DNA of 64,000 bases from Cymbomonas tetramitiformis (taxonomy: Eukaryota > Chlorophyta > Pyramimonadophyceae > Pyramimonadales > Pyramimonadaceae). The number at the start of each line of letters is the position of its first letter. The stretch's first letter is position 1. The DNA is taken from the NCBI GenBank assembly GCA_001247695.2, contig LGRX02024549.1, positions 1 through 64,000 of the forward strand. The letters are read 5' to 3'. Position numbers and translations under genes: made by a program. A model generated the notes under the pieces. The model had not been told where the DNA came from, made no database searches, and was given only the letters and a program-made list of their open reading frames with translations. Below, one piece after another: positions 31,235 to 43,400 of the stretch.

Positions 31235-31941
31235 ATTTTCATCACTTCATTTGGTTGAACTTTCAAGGAGATGGGTGATCTCTTGGCAACCCTATCTTTT
31301 TGACGACAGTTTTTTTCAGTTTGCATTGCGAACGTGGCATTAGCTCAAACAGAGCGCCAAACTGCGGTTTGGAGGTCTCGGTTAAACCCCGGGATGCCAC
31401 ACAATAGAAGAGTGTTCAACGACACTCGTTTACTTACCTTCTCCTTTTTGAAAGATTCGCAGGTTTTCAGACCCTTCGATAGCGGGAAAACCGCTATTTT
31501 CACGACTATTTTGACTTCACGAGCGTTTTCCTCGCGGAAAACTACCCCATGTAAGTATTTTCATCACTTCCTTTGGTTAACTTTTCGAAGAGATGGGTGA
31601 TCTCTTCGCAACCCTATCTTTTTGACGACAGTTTTTTTTCAGTTTGCACTGCGATCGAGGCATTAGCTCAAACAGAGCGCCAAACTGCGGTTTGGAGGTC
31701 TCGGTGAAAACCCGGGATGCCACACAATAAAGGTGTGCTTTCTATCTTCTTTTCACCCTCTTTGTTTGGACGTCCGATATTTCCTTTTCTTTAGGCTTGG
31801 AGTTCTAACCTTTTCGTTCTTGCGTGCTCCATGTAGGAAAATTACGTTTCGAGTTTCCATCATCTATCTCTTCTACAAAGGTATGTTTCTTTTTACCAAA
31901 GAATGATCCTTGAACTGTTTGTTAAGGCCCTCAACAACTTG
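31235..31941. repeat. Tandem duplication unit between elements B and C
   Basis: Two copies of about 280 bp, one split by element B (27260-27366 plus 31235-31446) and one intact (31453-31735). Each contains GTAAGTATTTTCATCACTTC and TTTTTCAGTTTGCA, which look like a donor and acceptor about 95 bp apart. The part from 31700 recurs at 35605. No conserved protein. Confidence 0.6.
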
Positions 31942-32186
31942 TGCTGGAATCTGTATAGGCAGCCCTGACAGGCAGGTCCCTATGACAGACCCCTAGGACC
32001 AACACTGGACTGCTGACTGATCTATAGGTTCGTGCTGTGACACACGCTGTGTCACAGGTAGGCTAGTTTCCGAGACCGTTGCGAGACCGTTCCGGGTATA
32101 TCTAGCTTAGGGTTTATTTATCTTATGAGAGTTTATCCACACAGTTCGGGACCCTCTGATATCTAGTGAACTAGGATATTCCGGTA
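31942..32186 (+). repeat. 5' LTR of element C
   Basis: TGCTGGAATCTG ... ATTCCGGTA, followed by GGT. It includes the near-palindrome TGTGACACACGCTGTGTCACA. Confidence 0.9.
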
Positions 32187-32584
32187 GGTCGTGGCCCCAT
32201 CCACGCTTTATTCCACTTGCTAGTTTGGCCATGATTGGCTAAACGGCCGCTCGGAGAGGTGGTGCGCGTTTGCGCGTTTGGGCATCAGTGGGGATTATGA
32301 GATGAGCAGCTTGCGGTGAGCGACTTTGAGCCGCAGCTGTGGGGTGCCGGCTTGGATCGGGTTTCGTCGACGCAATGTTCATTCACGGTTTTCTGCTAGT
32401 CTTGATCCCGCTGGCTACCGATTTTTGGGCTGGTGACCTTGGCACCTTTGACCTCGACGACATCTTCCTTTGCCCCTCGCTTGCATGGCTCGACCGTTCC
32501 GTCCGTATCTGTGACGTCGCATTTTCCCCGCGACCCTACCCAAACGTGCTGCAGCGTACCGCCTCCCCTCAGGCTTTTCTAGAG

Positions 32585-33838
32585 ATGGGAATTACTACGA
32601 GATCCAAGAAGTCCCTCACGAGGGACAGCGACATCGACGCCTCTCTGAGGTTGATCGACGGGGTACGGAACGCGCCAACGGCGGCTACGCCTTCTGTTCC
32701 TACCCCCAACCTTGCATCGAACGAAGACGCGGACGTGGCCGTCAGACGTTACCTGCAGGAGCAGTCCAAGCTCGTCGACGAGATCTACGAGACGCGACTG
32801 CATCGAGCTTGGGCCAAGAGTATCCGTGAGGATATTCTTGGCGACAAGAAACATCATTTTCGCGGTACGGACGACGCTGGCCTTCTGTCCGACCTGGTGG
32901 TGCAGCTGCGTACGGAGTTTCAGTCGGCTGGTCTGGAGCTACGTGCCTTTGACCTCGACGACCCTCTGGCACCCGTGGTCAACAGGGTGAATGGGCTTCT
33001 CTACGACGTTCTTGCCCTGGTGATTGAGAAGCACAGCAACGCGTTCGTGTGGCTGACTGGTACCGATTCTTCGACTGACCGAGATGGACGGCGAGCCCTT
33101 GTCGACATCATCAAGGGTTGTGTTCCAGTGGCGCTACGAGAGTCGCAGCAGGAGGAGCACGCCGCGTTGCGTTATCCCGCAAGCGTTGACCCGCAGCCGA
33201 TCTTGGCTAAGGAGCAACGTTTGGTGCGGGATAACCGAGCTTCCGACTGGACACCGACCGAGGCCACGAGGAAGTTATCCCTCTACACCCGACAGGACCC
33301 CGTGTTCTACGCTGCGGTGAAGGTCCGCTATCCCATGGCCGCTGACTTGACTCATGTGTCACTGGTTTCGCTCCGTTCCATGGTTGTGGAGATTTACCAG
33401 GCTTGGGCACAGACGGGCGGGGGGAGGGCGGCTTCCGGCGCGGACGGCATCTCCGCGCACCTTTCCAGCAGCGAGTACGACGCCCTTCTTCAGAAGATCA
33501 CGGAGCTGAAGGAGCTCGTGCAGCGGCAACACGGTGAGGCCGCTCCGGTGGTGCGGCAACAGCGGGAGCGGGTGCAGCAGCGGCAGCAGCAGCAGCGGGG
33601 GCAGCAGCCGCGAGGATTCCGAGTGGGGACCCACAAAGCCCCGCCCGTGGGATTCGACCGCGACGATCAACGGGCGAGGCCGTTCTGCGGTAGGTGCAAG
33701 AAGGCAGGAAAAGGTGAGGCGTATCACTTTTACCGCGACTGCCCGTTGGGCGGGCGCCAACACCCGCCCACCTCTGCCGCGGCATTCTGCGTTCCCATCG
33801 ACGAGGAGGACGCAGAGGGGGTGCACGCGCTCGCCATG
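32585..33838 (+). CDS. Element C Gag with zinc knuckle
   Basis: ATG at 32585 (MGITTRSKK) is placed by comparison with A and B; the frame is open upstream to 32339. Helical capsid-like region with DGRRALVDIIKG, matching A and B. A Gln/Arg-rich stretch made by CAG repeats follows, then CGRCKKAGKGEAYHFYRDC (CX2CX9HX4C). After IDEEDAEGVHALAMC near 33838 the frame must change to continue with the equivalent of the A and B C-terminus. Confidence 0.7.
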
Positions 33839-34976
33839 TGTGCATCGTGTTCCAGCAGGCGGCGGATGACGGGGCGGAGTCCTTCGCACGTGCGGCAGCC
33901 GCGTACGGGCTGCCCCGGCGGTGCTTTGTGCGGGAGCGGTGGGCGGCATCGACGTGTCCGCCTACGGCTTCACCGTGGAGCAACAGCCGGCTTCCGAGGG
34001 AGATGACATTCTCCGCCGGCTCGACGATCTTGCCGCGGAGGTTCACTCCGCGGCCAACCCGCAGGTACATTACACTCACGCATCTTTCCCGCCTACTGCC
34101 GGCAACGGGCAGGAAGCTTCGGCTCTGGTGTGCGGACCCGCCGCAGCGGTGGCCACACCGGAGGAGCAGGTTCCGGCAGGTGGTGCGGCGGCATCGGCAT
34201 CCGCCGTGCCGGCCCCTGCTATGCCTGTCTCGCAGGGAAAGGATGTGAAGCCCGCGCCACCGCAATCGGCGCGGGTAACCACCACAGCGGACGCGGACGG
34301 TGAGTTCGCTGGGTTCGTTCAGACCGTGAACCACGCCGCCATCGGACAGGTTGATCTCACGGGTTACGACACGGACGATTACGAGGACCTCGCCGACGGC
34401 AGCTTCGTCGTGAAGCCGCGGACTTCGAAAATCTCGGCAAATCATTCGTCAACGCCCGCAGCCCAAGCACCTCACTCTGGTGGTGCTCTGGGAGATTGGC
34501 ATGACGGTTCTCCCCGTAGCCGCCACGGCTGCGGAAAGCCTCCATGGGGCTTCCCCGCCCACGCGGGCTTGTGGGGGATGCCCTTCCTACTTTCCTTTAT
34601 TCTCTTGATTTCTGTCATGGGAGTGGGAGCTGCCGCCTTCACGGCGGCCAATGACGACGAGCCTGTGCAGGTATCGGATCAGGCTGCGCCGCAGCCTGTG
34701 CTGTGCATGGGGGACCTGTGTGTCTACCGAGGCATTGAGGAGCTGAGCCCTGACACTCTGGACGCGGTGCTTACAACTCTCGGTGGCTGTGGTCCCTCTG
34801 TTGTACCGCCTGACCGCTACGATCGGGAATGGTGGAAGCAGGGGGTTGGGGGTTGGTTCTTCCATCCCGGCCCTCGCCATCTGCCTGGTATACCCCAGCT
34901 GCCAGGACCTCCACCGTCTCCTGACTATGGCCCTCCTCCGTCCGACGTTGGCGATGACGAGTCTGCTGTCGGCTAG
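33838..34976 (+). CDS. Element C Gag C-terminal region with membrane segment
   Basis: A short bridge frame (33838 to about 33925; FQQAADDGAESFARAAAAYG, parallel to FQTAMD/FQTAFD in B and A) is followed by a frame open to 34976. That frame carries HGCGKPPWGFPAHAG and then a clear hydrophobic helix (LLSFILLISVMGVGAAAF, about 34580-34645). A Pro-rich tail (PGPPPSPDYGPPP) ends at the stop at 34976. Same order as in A and B. Confidence 0.6.
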
Positions 34977-35304
34977 CTCTGGTTCTGGTTCTGGCAGTAC
35001 ACCATCTTCATGGTGGTGTGCTGAGATCTACTTTGACCTCAACACGGTCTTCAATCTGGTTTATGCTTTTACTTTGACACCTTTGAATTCTTCAATCTGA
35101 CTTACTGGCGCAGAGCTTTTCAGTAGTTTAGCAGGACTTGCATTGCCTGTCTGGTTTCTCTTGTGCTGGTTAGAGGGATTCCAATTTGTGTATCAGAATT
35201 GCGCAGTTGGATTAGCAGTTAGGACTTGTCAACCTGGCTTCTGCCCTAGAGATTTACTATTCTGACTCTCCTAGCCAGTCACCACCCACAGTGCTGGGGT
35301 GGTG

Positions 35305-35552
35305 TGCTGGAATCTGTATAGGCAGCCCTGACAGGCAGGCCCCTATGAAAGACCCCTAGGACCAACATTGGACTGCTGACTGATCTACTATAGGTTCGTG
35401 CTGTGACACACGCTGTGTCACAGGTAGGCTAGTTTCCGAGACCGTTGCGAGACCGTTCCGAGTATATCTAGCTTAGGGTTTATTTATCTTATGAGAGTTT
35501 ATCCACACAGTTCGGGACCCTCTGATATCTAGTGAACTAGGATATTCCGGTA
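35305..35552 (+). repeat. 3' LTR of element C
   Basis: 248 bp, matching 31942-32186 apart from a few substitutions and CTA insertion. Preceded by GGGGTGGTG. Confidence 0.9.
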
Positions 35553-35604
35553 ACTTGTTAAGGCATTGAACTTTTATTCAGGGCCTGAAGAAAAAGCTCA
35601 AGCT

Positions 35605-35810
35605 GAGGTCTCGGTGAAAACCCGGGATGCCACACAATAAAGGTGTGCTTTCTATCTTCTTTTCACCCTCTTTGTTTGGACGTCCGATCTTTCCTTTTCT
35701 TTAGGCTTGGAGTTCTAACCTTTTCGTTCTTGTGTGGTCCATGTAGGAAAATTACGTTTCGAGTTTCCATCATCTGTCTCTTCTACAAAGGTATGTTTCT
35801 TTTTACCAAA
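35605..35810. repeat. Direct copy of 31700-31905
   Basis: About 206 bp nearly identical to 31700-31905, starting GAGGTCTCGGTGAAAACCCG and ending TTTTTACCAAAGAATG. The two copies bracket element C. No coding sequence. Confidence 0.9.
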
Positions 35811-35861
35811 GAATGCCCCCCCTTGCTCATCTGCACCCTCCAGCTCAACCAAAGAATGAGC

Positions 35862-36000
35862 GGTGGGGGGTGCGCACACGCATAGGGGGTGGGTTGAGCT
35901 GAAGGGTGCGCACACGCATAGGGGGTGGGTTGAGCTGGAGGGTGCGCACACGCATAGGGGGTGGGTTCGGAGCTCGAGGGCGCGCACACGCATAGGGGGC
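35862..36000 (+). repeat. Minisatellite, about 35-bp unit
   Basis: Four copies of a unit with GCGCACACGCATAGGGGGTG. Open in several frames but low-complexity. Confidence 0.85.
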
Positions 36001-36198
36001 ATGGAACTCCCCCCAACGAGGCGTGGACTTCTATGGAACCATGGAACTCCCCAAGGGGTATTCGATCAATATGAATAAGTGGTCCAAGGGTATCAATCAA
36101 AATTCAATATTTCGATATGTGCCAAACTCCTATCAATAAATAAAAGTTAATCGGAATATCGATAGTATCGAAAATATTGAATATCGATACCATGCCTT
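36001..36198. other. AT-rich spacer
   Basis: No gene. Short inverted words (AATATTTCGATA, ATATCGATA). Confidence 0.4.
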
Positions 36199-36490
36199 GA
36201 TTGGATATGACCGATGACATATGTGTCATACGTGTCATACATGTCATGTCATGTCATGTCATATGTCATAATAAATGATATACAATCGTCAAGTATAGTC
36301 AGTACGGTCGACTATGACATGTACAATTAGTATGCGTCTGGCATGTACCTAAGGTGCGTGGCATGTGGCATCGCGGAGAGACCAAGCACATGGCATCGAG
36401 ATGTCGAGGCAAGACAAGTCTTGAAGAACTGAAGCGTTCTGACGAGACGCGTCTTCGCTTCAAGCATGCACCGAACAACATGCGAGCATC
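36199..36490 (-). repeat. Inverted partial copy of the element E LTR
   Basis: Its reverse complement aligns with the first 230-290 bp of the candidate LTR at 19193 (CATGTTGTTC..., GCTTGAAGCGAAGACGCG), with moderate divergence. It is probably a fragment of another copy, not the mate of element E, because it points the other way. Confidence 0.7.
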
Positions 36491-37470
36491 AAAGGCTATA
36501 TTGCGTTTAAGGATTACACGGTAAAAATAAGCTTCGAAGCTTCAAAAAAGCGGCGTTCTTCCTGGAAAAAATAGGACCGTCTTGGCAACGACCAAAGAGG
36601 CTATTATGAAAGCATTCCGTTGTGTTTTTTATTGTATGTTGTCAAATATAACACAGTATCCAGCGACATAAATGCCTGTTCTCTCTACGTTTTTCGACGA
36701 GGGAATAGCACAATTTCTGAAACGTAGAACAAGCTTAAAACGATTATCGTTCCGCGAATCGGACGGTATCGAATCGAACTTTCGGTGTTTCGTTGAAATG
36801 GACGGCAGAGCCAGAGTGCGTCCGATAGCCGTCGCGTCCAACACTGAGCGTGACATCCCCTTATCGATCATATCTCGATTCATTCCATTTCTGATTCGAT
36901 TCTGATGTCTCGTTGAGCGTTACTTCAAGTCGTAAGTCTAAGTGCGAAGTCACAAGACGGACACACACACGAGACACGACACAGCATGAGCAGGAGACGC
37001 AGACCAGTCGCACGAAGACCAGACACCTCCGCTCGCTGCCCCTCCCATTGCCTTTGACGCGAGTAGTGCAAAGCGCCCTGGACGGTGGAGTGCACCACCG
37101 AGTGAACACACGAAGTTGGCGCCGCAGCGAGCTCTCATTTCTCCATCATCAACTCAGCCAGTGGCAACTGATCCCCAGAAGCGCAGGTACAAGCCCGTTA
37201 GCTTCCGCCAGCCTGTACAGTCTCCGCTGATCAGTCAGCGTCTCTTCGCGCGGGACCACCAACGCAGTCAGTGCCACACTGCCGCTTCATCCAGTCGTGA
37301 AATTCGCGGAGTATCTTCCCCGTCAGTACGCCAACGTCAAATCTGCGCCTCCCGACGCAAGCGAACTGTTGAAAGCGCGTCCGTCTGATGTGCCCGTGGT
37401 GTCAGTCCTGAGCAACCGACTCGTTTGAACGTGAAACTTTGCTCATCCGGACCTACTTAGCGAAAGCGAA
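36491..37470 (+). other. Upstream region of the ARM-repeat gene
   Basis: About 980 bases without a recognised gene. Base composition becomes GC-rich from about 36930. The last 400 bases may be promoter and 5' leader of the gene starting at 37471. I see no convincing TATA box at a fixed distance. Confidence 0.35.
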
Positions 37471-40400
37471 ATGTATGCTGGCCACTACAACTCCGTTGGG
37501 ATGGCCACGTCGGGTCCCAGCCCGAGCTCCAACGGCGGCGTTTATCCTCCATCAGATCCTTTCTCGAACTCGAGGGAAATCGCTCTGCCCAGCCAGTCCC
37601 AGTACACGAGCGATGGGGCGCTACCTCCATCGGGTAAATATGCCAGTTCTTCCGGCGGTGGGGCTTTACCTGCACCTGGTCGATACACTGGAGCATCTTC
37701 CCCTGGGCTGCTGAACACTCTCTCAGTTCAGCTGCAGCAGATATCTGCTGTCCTGGCTATGGCTCCAAACAACCCCCTTGCAGCTGGACGAGCCGCCCAA
37801 AAGATCACAATGCTTGCAACGGTACGAAGACGTTTGAAACGATACGCTTACCTCTTTAGGACCACATCGACCGGAGTTACACGATCGCGAGGACACATGT
37901 CCGACTCTGGCACGGTCTCACTGGGCTGGCGTTGCTTGGGTTCCGCATTCCGGAGTGCACGATGTGTAGCGACATTTTCTTGCACACGAAACGCGCACAA
38001 TAGAGGAGATGTGAACTTGCATCAGCGATGAGAAGCGCAACCAGCCGAACTTCATGCGATAGCAACTCCTGCCGAAGTTCCGATCCGTATCTGGTCCCAA
38101 TTCTTGCTTTCCCATAGCAGAATTTCAGTATTCACGGTTGCAAGTGCACGTCGAAACCATCGGCAAGGCCATGGCGCGTGTTTGATTTAGCCATGACCCT
38201 AAAAGTGTCAAGAACGTATGTACTGAGTATTTCATATCCACGTGAGGAAAACTGGGCGCTTGGGCAGGCGCGGCTCCTTTAGTGCAGACGTCATCGCGGT
38301 GACCTTGTGATGGTGCTCTCACCGCATGATCGCACGAGGCGATGCCCACACACTCCCCAGGACTTGGCCGTGTGATCTGCCAGCTGATCACGTTCGTTTT
38401 GCCACCTGGCGTCACTGCAGGATGAGGAGACTTTGAGGCACATGCTGGATCAGCCCGGAAGCGAAGTGGTGCTGCTGCAACTGTCTTCCATGGTGCAGCT
38501 CATCGCGATGCCAGAAGATACCGCCTTTGAGGCGGCCAGCTATGCGCTAGAGGCTGTGCGTTGTGTCTCCTCGCAGGTCGAGGGCCGCCGGCAGATACTC
38601 GCCAAGGGCTCACTGCCCGGCCGGGTAAGCCCCTCTTACCTGTGTCCTTCGCTCCCTGCCTGGCGGGGTGTCCTCTTCTGCTGCCCATTCTCCTCTGCCG
38701 GCTTCTCGCCACCCACTGAGCTCTGTCGTGCGCGTGGTTGACACTCTGCTCCCATCTCCCTCAAGCCTCTTCCAAGTCCCTTTGCCTGTCGTCACTTGCT
38801 GCGACTCCAGACCTCCGGTGTGACATCACCTCGCCGGCCCGGAACCCGGGTGCGACTTTGCATGTGCCCTCCCCCTGAACTTCACCTCGCGCCTGCGTCA
38901 CACAGCAGCGAAGCGGCTGAGGAGTGGCCCTGGAGGGGCTTTCCTGAGACGAGGCGGCTGGGGAGTGGAGGGGCTTTCCTGAGACGCGGCGGCTGAGGAG
39001 TGGCCCTGGAGGGGCTTTCCTGAGACGCGGCGGCTGAGGAGTGGAGGGCTTTCCTAAAGCAACGGCGGCTGAGGAGTGGCCCTGGAGGGCTTTCCTGAGA
39101 CGAGGCGGCTGAGGAGTGGCCCTGAGAGGCTTTTTCCTGAGGCGAGGCGGCTGAGGAGTGGCCTGGAGGGCTTTCCTAATACGCGGCGGCTGAGGTGGCC
39201 CTGGAGGGCTTTCCTAAGCAACGGCGGCTGAGGAAGTGGCCCTGGAGGGCTTTCCTAGGGGCTCGGCGGCTGAGATGGCCCTGGAGGGGCTTTCAGAGGC
39301 AGCCGAGGCGCTGAGTGGCCACAGAGGGCTTTCTAAAACGCGGCGGCTGAGTAGCCCTGGAGGAGACTCCTGAGCAGCGTGAGGAGCGGCCCTGGAGGGG
39401 CTTTCTCTGACAGGCGGCTGAGGAGTAGCCCTGGAGAGCTTTCTAAAGCAACGGCGGCTGAGGAGTAGCCCTGGAGGGGCTTTCCTAAGCATAGCGCGGC
39501 TGAGGAGTGGCCCTGGAGGGGGCTTTCCCACTGGCGGCTGAGGAGTGGCCCTGGAGGGCTTTCCTGGCGTGGCGGCTGAAGTGGCCCTGGAGGCTTTCCT
39601 AAACGCGGCTGAGGTGGCCCTGGAGGGGGCTTTCCTCTGACAGCGGCGGCTGAGAGTGGCCCCTGGAGGGGCTACAGACTTGTTGGCCCCGGCTGAGGTG
39701 GCCCTGGAGGGCTTTTCCTAAAACGCGGCGGAAATGGCCCTGGAGGGGCTTTCCTAAAACCTTGACGGCTGAGGAGTGGCCCTGGAGGGGCTTTCTAAAA
39801 CGCGGCGGCTGAGGACGGCCCTGGAGGGGCTTTCCCTATCTGTGACGGCTGAGGAGTGGCCCTGGAAGGCTTTCCTAAGCAACGGCGGCTGAGGGAGTGG
39901 CCCTGGAGGGCTTTCCTAAACAGCGGCTGAGGAAATCAGCCCTGGAGAGGCTCACAGGCCAGCGTGGCTGAGGAGTGGCCCTGGAGGGGCTTTCCTAAGA
40001 CGCGGCGGCTGAGGAGTGGCCCTGGAGGGGCTTTCCTGAGACGAGGCGGCTGAGGAGCGGCCCTGGAGGGGCTTTCCTAAAACGCGGCGGCTGAGGAGTG
40101 GCCCTGGAGGGGCTTTCCTAAGACGCGGCGGCTGAGGAGTGGCCCTGGAGGGGCTTTCCTAAGACGCGGCGGCTGAGGAGTGGCCCTTGTGGGGTTACCT
40201 GATGGAGGCGTAGCCAGGCAGTGGCGCTTGACAGGGCGTGGGCTGGCAAGGGTGGGTAGGTGATGGCAACACGGCCGCCTGAGGAGGTTGTGTCTGGGAT
40301 GCTTCGAGACCTATTTTCGGCACTTGCCGGGCTGGTCCACTCCCCGGGCTCTGCCGTGCTGCGCGACGCTGTGGGGGTCCTCAAGAACCTCCTTGCCCAC

Positions 40401-43400
40401 GATTTGGTGCACCCCCACGCCCTTCCAACGACGACACCTCCTCCGCTTCGTTCTCTTGCTCCAGCACCTCTTGTCCTTCCCTGACATGCATGACGCTCCA
40501 GCACCTCTTGTCCTTCCCTGACATGCATGACGCTCCAGCACCTCTTGTCCTTCCCTGACATGCGTGACCTGCGACCACAAGCGTCTGCAGCCATCTTCAG
40601 GCAAGCATCCTAGAGGGATGGTGGGCTCGGGGCGTATCGCAAAACCAACTCTTGGTTATCGAATTCGGGATCTTGGATGTGGTGTGAGCCTTAAAAGCTA
40701 GATGACAGTGCAAAGCGGCAGCACAGCTGTGACTACGGCACGCCAGGCGCAAGGGTGATGCTTGTACTTAACTTAGGCCAACGGGATTGTGGCGCCGCGC
40801 AGATGGTCTTGACGCTGTGTGGGCGGGGAATGGGTGCAGGTGTGGCCGCGGCTGGCGGGGGAGCCCGAGGACTGCGTCGGAACTCTTGTGGCGGGTCTGT
40901 GCGTCGCCATGCGCACCAACGAGGTGGTCACATCCTCTACCTTGACAAATAGCTGGAAGACAGGTGGCTGCCCAAAACCCGTTTTCCGGCAATGCACTTG
41001 CCTCAGCCACCCGAGGTTCTCCGGCACTCCTCTGCAGCACACTGTGCCTGAGCTCGCTGCCCGAGGTTCTCCGACACTCTTGTCTTTATGTGTAGACCGC
41101 ACCTTACGACTGTGGCCTGTTCCCCTTCACGCGCGCCCGTTTATTCACCCGCTTGGTTGCCTGCAGGTCTGAGCGGCCTCTTCGGGGGCGGTGCGTTGCC
41201 GCCGCCGGTGGAGGCGAGCCCACTGAGCTATGACATCATGGCGGAGTCTGCGGAATGCATGCATATCCTGAGTGCCAACCCGGAGTTTGTTAGCCGCCTG
41301 CTGGAGATCCCAAACTACTTAGAACAGATCCTGATGACCCTCACCCAGATCCTGCAGGTGACCCTGCCACCCCACAGCAGAGAGCACCTCCCTCTTTGAG
41401 CAGTGCTCATCGGTGGCCGCATGCTGGTAGAGGGGTCAGGGGGTAGGGGACATCAGGGCGGGAGGTAGAGTCCTCCTCACTTCAAAGGGAGTTGGAAAGG
41501 GGATGAGGACCGGAGCTGGCGACTGGGCTGCGCAATGCAGGAGGGCGCGGACTCCGGACCCGCGGGGAACGCCGCAATGACTCTAGGTGCGAGGGCTCGA
41601 CTGTCCCTCCCAGCTCCGCCCATGCCCGACTGGTACGGGCGTGACCTGGAGCGCCTAACTGGTGGGAGGGAGGCGGAGCTGCAGGGAATCTGATGGCTAC
41701 TGGACCTGGGCAGATGAAGGTGATCCGACGGCATCCGAAGTTTGGTGTTCTGCTGCTGACGATTGCACAGATCTTCATGGATGCTCAGCATATTGCGGGC
41801 GGGCCCTTCATCCACGCGCGCAACAGGTTGGTTGCTCAAAACCAGCGCCACCTGTTGCACCAATCGCATCTCACAACAGCCTCTCATATGCCACCTGTCG
41901 CCCCAATCATATCTCGTGACAACTCTTCACATGCCGCGTTTCGCTCTAGCCACATATCGCGCCAGCCTTTCATACGGCACCTCTCGCAGTGATCACACCT
42001 CTAGGAAGACCCTTCATGCGCCGCCTGTCGCAGTGATCACACCTCTAGGAAGACCCTTCATGCGCCGCCTGTCGCAGTGATCACACCTCTAGGAAGACCC
42101 TTCATGCGCCGCTGTCGCAGTGATCACACTCTAGGAAGACCCTTCATGCGCCGCCATCGCAGTGATCACACCTCTAGGAAGACCCTTCATGCGCCGCCTG
42201 TTGCAGTGAACACACCTCTAGGAAGACCCTTCATGTGCCGCCTGTCGCGCTGATCCCATATTGCGGCGGCCGCTCATACGCCATCGCACTATTCACATCT
42301 CCGTGACAAACCCTTTGTACTCCCACCTGTCGCACCAATCGCATCTCGGGACACCCGTTCGTATGCTACCCATCGCACAAATCGCACTTTACGACAACAC
42401 TTCATACGCCACCTGTCGCACTGATCACATCTCGTGACATCACGTCATACCCGTCACCCTGCATGCCCATTCTTCACGCATCGCTCTAGCCTCTCCAACT
42501 CCCCAGCCACTCTCAGCCCCTCAGCACATTCGCTCCTCTCCCCCTCATTCCTATTCTCTCATCTATAAGCTCCCATCGAGATTCCACTGTGCCCGCCTGT
42601 CTCCTCACACCTTTTCAGATTGCTAGCTTCATTGGAGTGCTGATATGGCGACCCTTTCTGTTCCCTCGCCCCCCCCTCTGATGCCTGCGGGAGGAGGGTG
42701 CCTTGCTTGACGCAGGTGTATCAGCCACCTGGCGAGGGCGTGGGCAAGCCTCTCTTTGAACGAAGCCTTTGGCACCATTGTCGGGGGCCGCCGTGATATC
42801 CGGTCCACCCTCCACCCCTGCATCCTTTCAATTCTGCTGCTGACAGCGCTGCATTGGTGAGAGGCGTCTCTCGCGGTGTCTTGAGTGCAGAGACGCGCCG
42901 CTGTCTATGATCCCACTCCGGAGACCCATTCGCTGTTCCCCGTCTCCCAAGGAGGGTTGGGCAGCAACCATAGCCGTAGGATTGTACGATCGCCCACAAC
43001 CCGAGGACAAGAAATGGTGCTGATGGTGCCATGTCACGTCACCAGGCTGGAGGAGGTCATCCGGGCGCTGGCGGAGGTGCTGCACAATAAAGACGCGGGG
43101 ATTGCGGCCAACGCGGTGGTGGCCACATACCGCATCATGAAGGTGATGGGGCAAGGGCCTCGGGGAGCCTGCCTGCCCTCCGAGGTCACCATCCACAGGG
43201 ATCTACAGCCTACGGCTGGGACCGGAGGCGCACCTTTCATTAGGGTCAGCTTTGGCGCTGGAGACGCGCCGTTCATAGGGGTCAGCTTTGGGGCTGGAGA
43301 CACGCCCTTCATAGGGGTCAGCTTTGGGGGCCGATGCCCTTCATAGGGTCGGCTTTGGGGGCCGAGATGCGCCCTTCATAGGGGTCAGCTTTGGGGGCCG

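Larger units (their letters stand above)
31942..35552 (+). mobile_element. LTR element C: Gag-only retrotransposon
   Basis: LTRs of 245 and 248 bp (31942-32186, 35305-35552) differ at about five places including a 3-bp indel. The duplication is ACTTG (31937-31941, 35553-35557). LTRs begin TGCTGGA and end CCGGTA, so TG...TA rather than TG...CA. It encodes a Gag with zinc knuckle and a C-terminal membrane segment, with two frame changes, and no Pol. A solo LTR of this family lies inside element A. Confidence 0.85.

Noticed and set aside
36199..36490. Possible 3' LTR of element E
   Set aside because: It lies in the opposite orientation to the 19193 copy and is partial, so it cannot be the direct-repeat partner.
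38930..40190. Regular repeats resembling a CRISPR array
   Set aside because: Units are contiguous with no unique spacers and vary by indels; a eukaryotic intron minisatellite.
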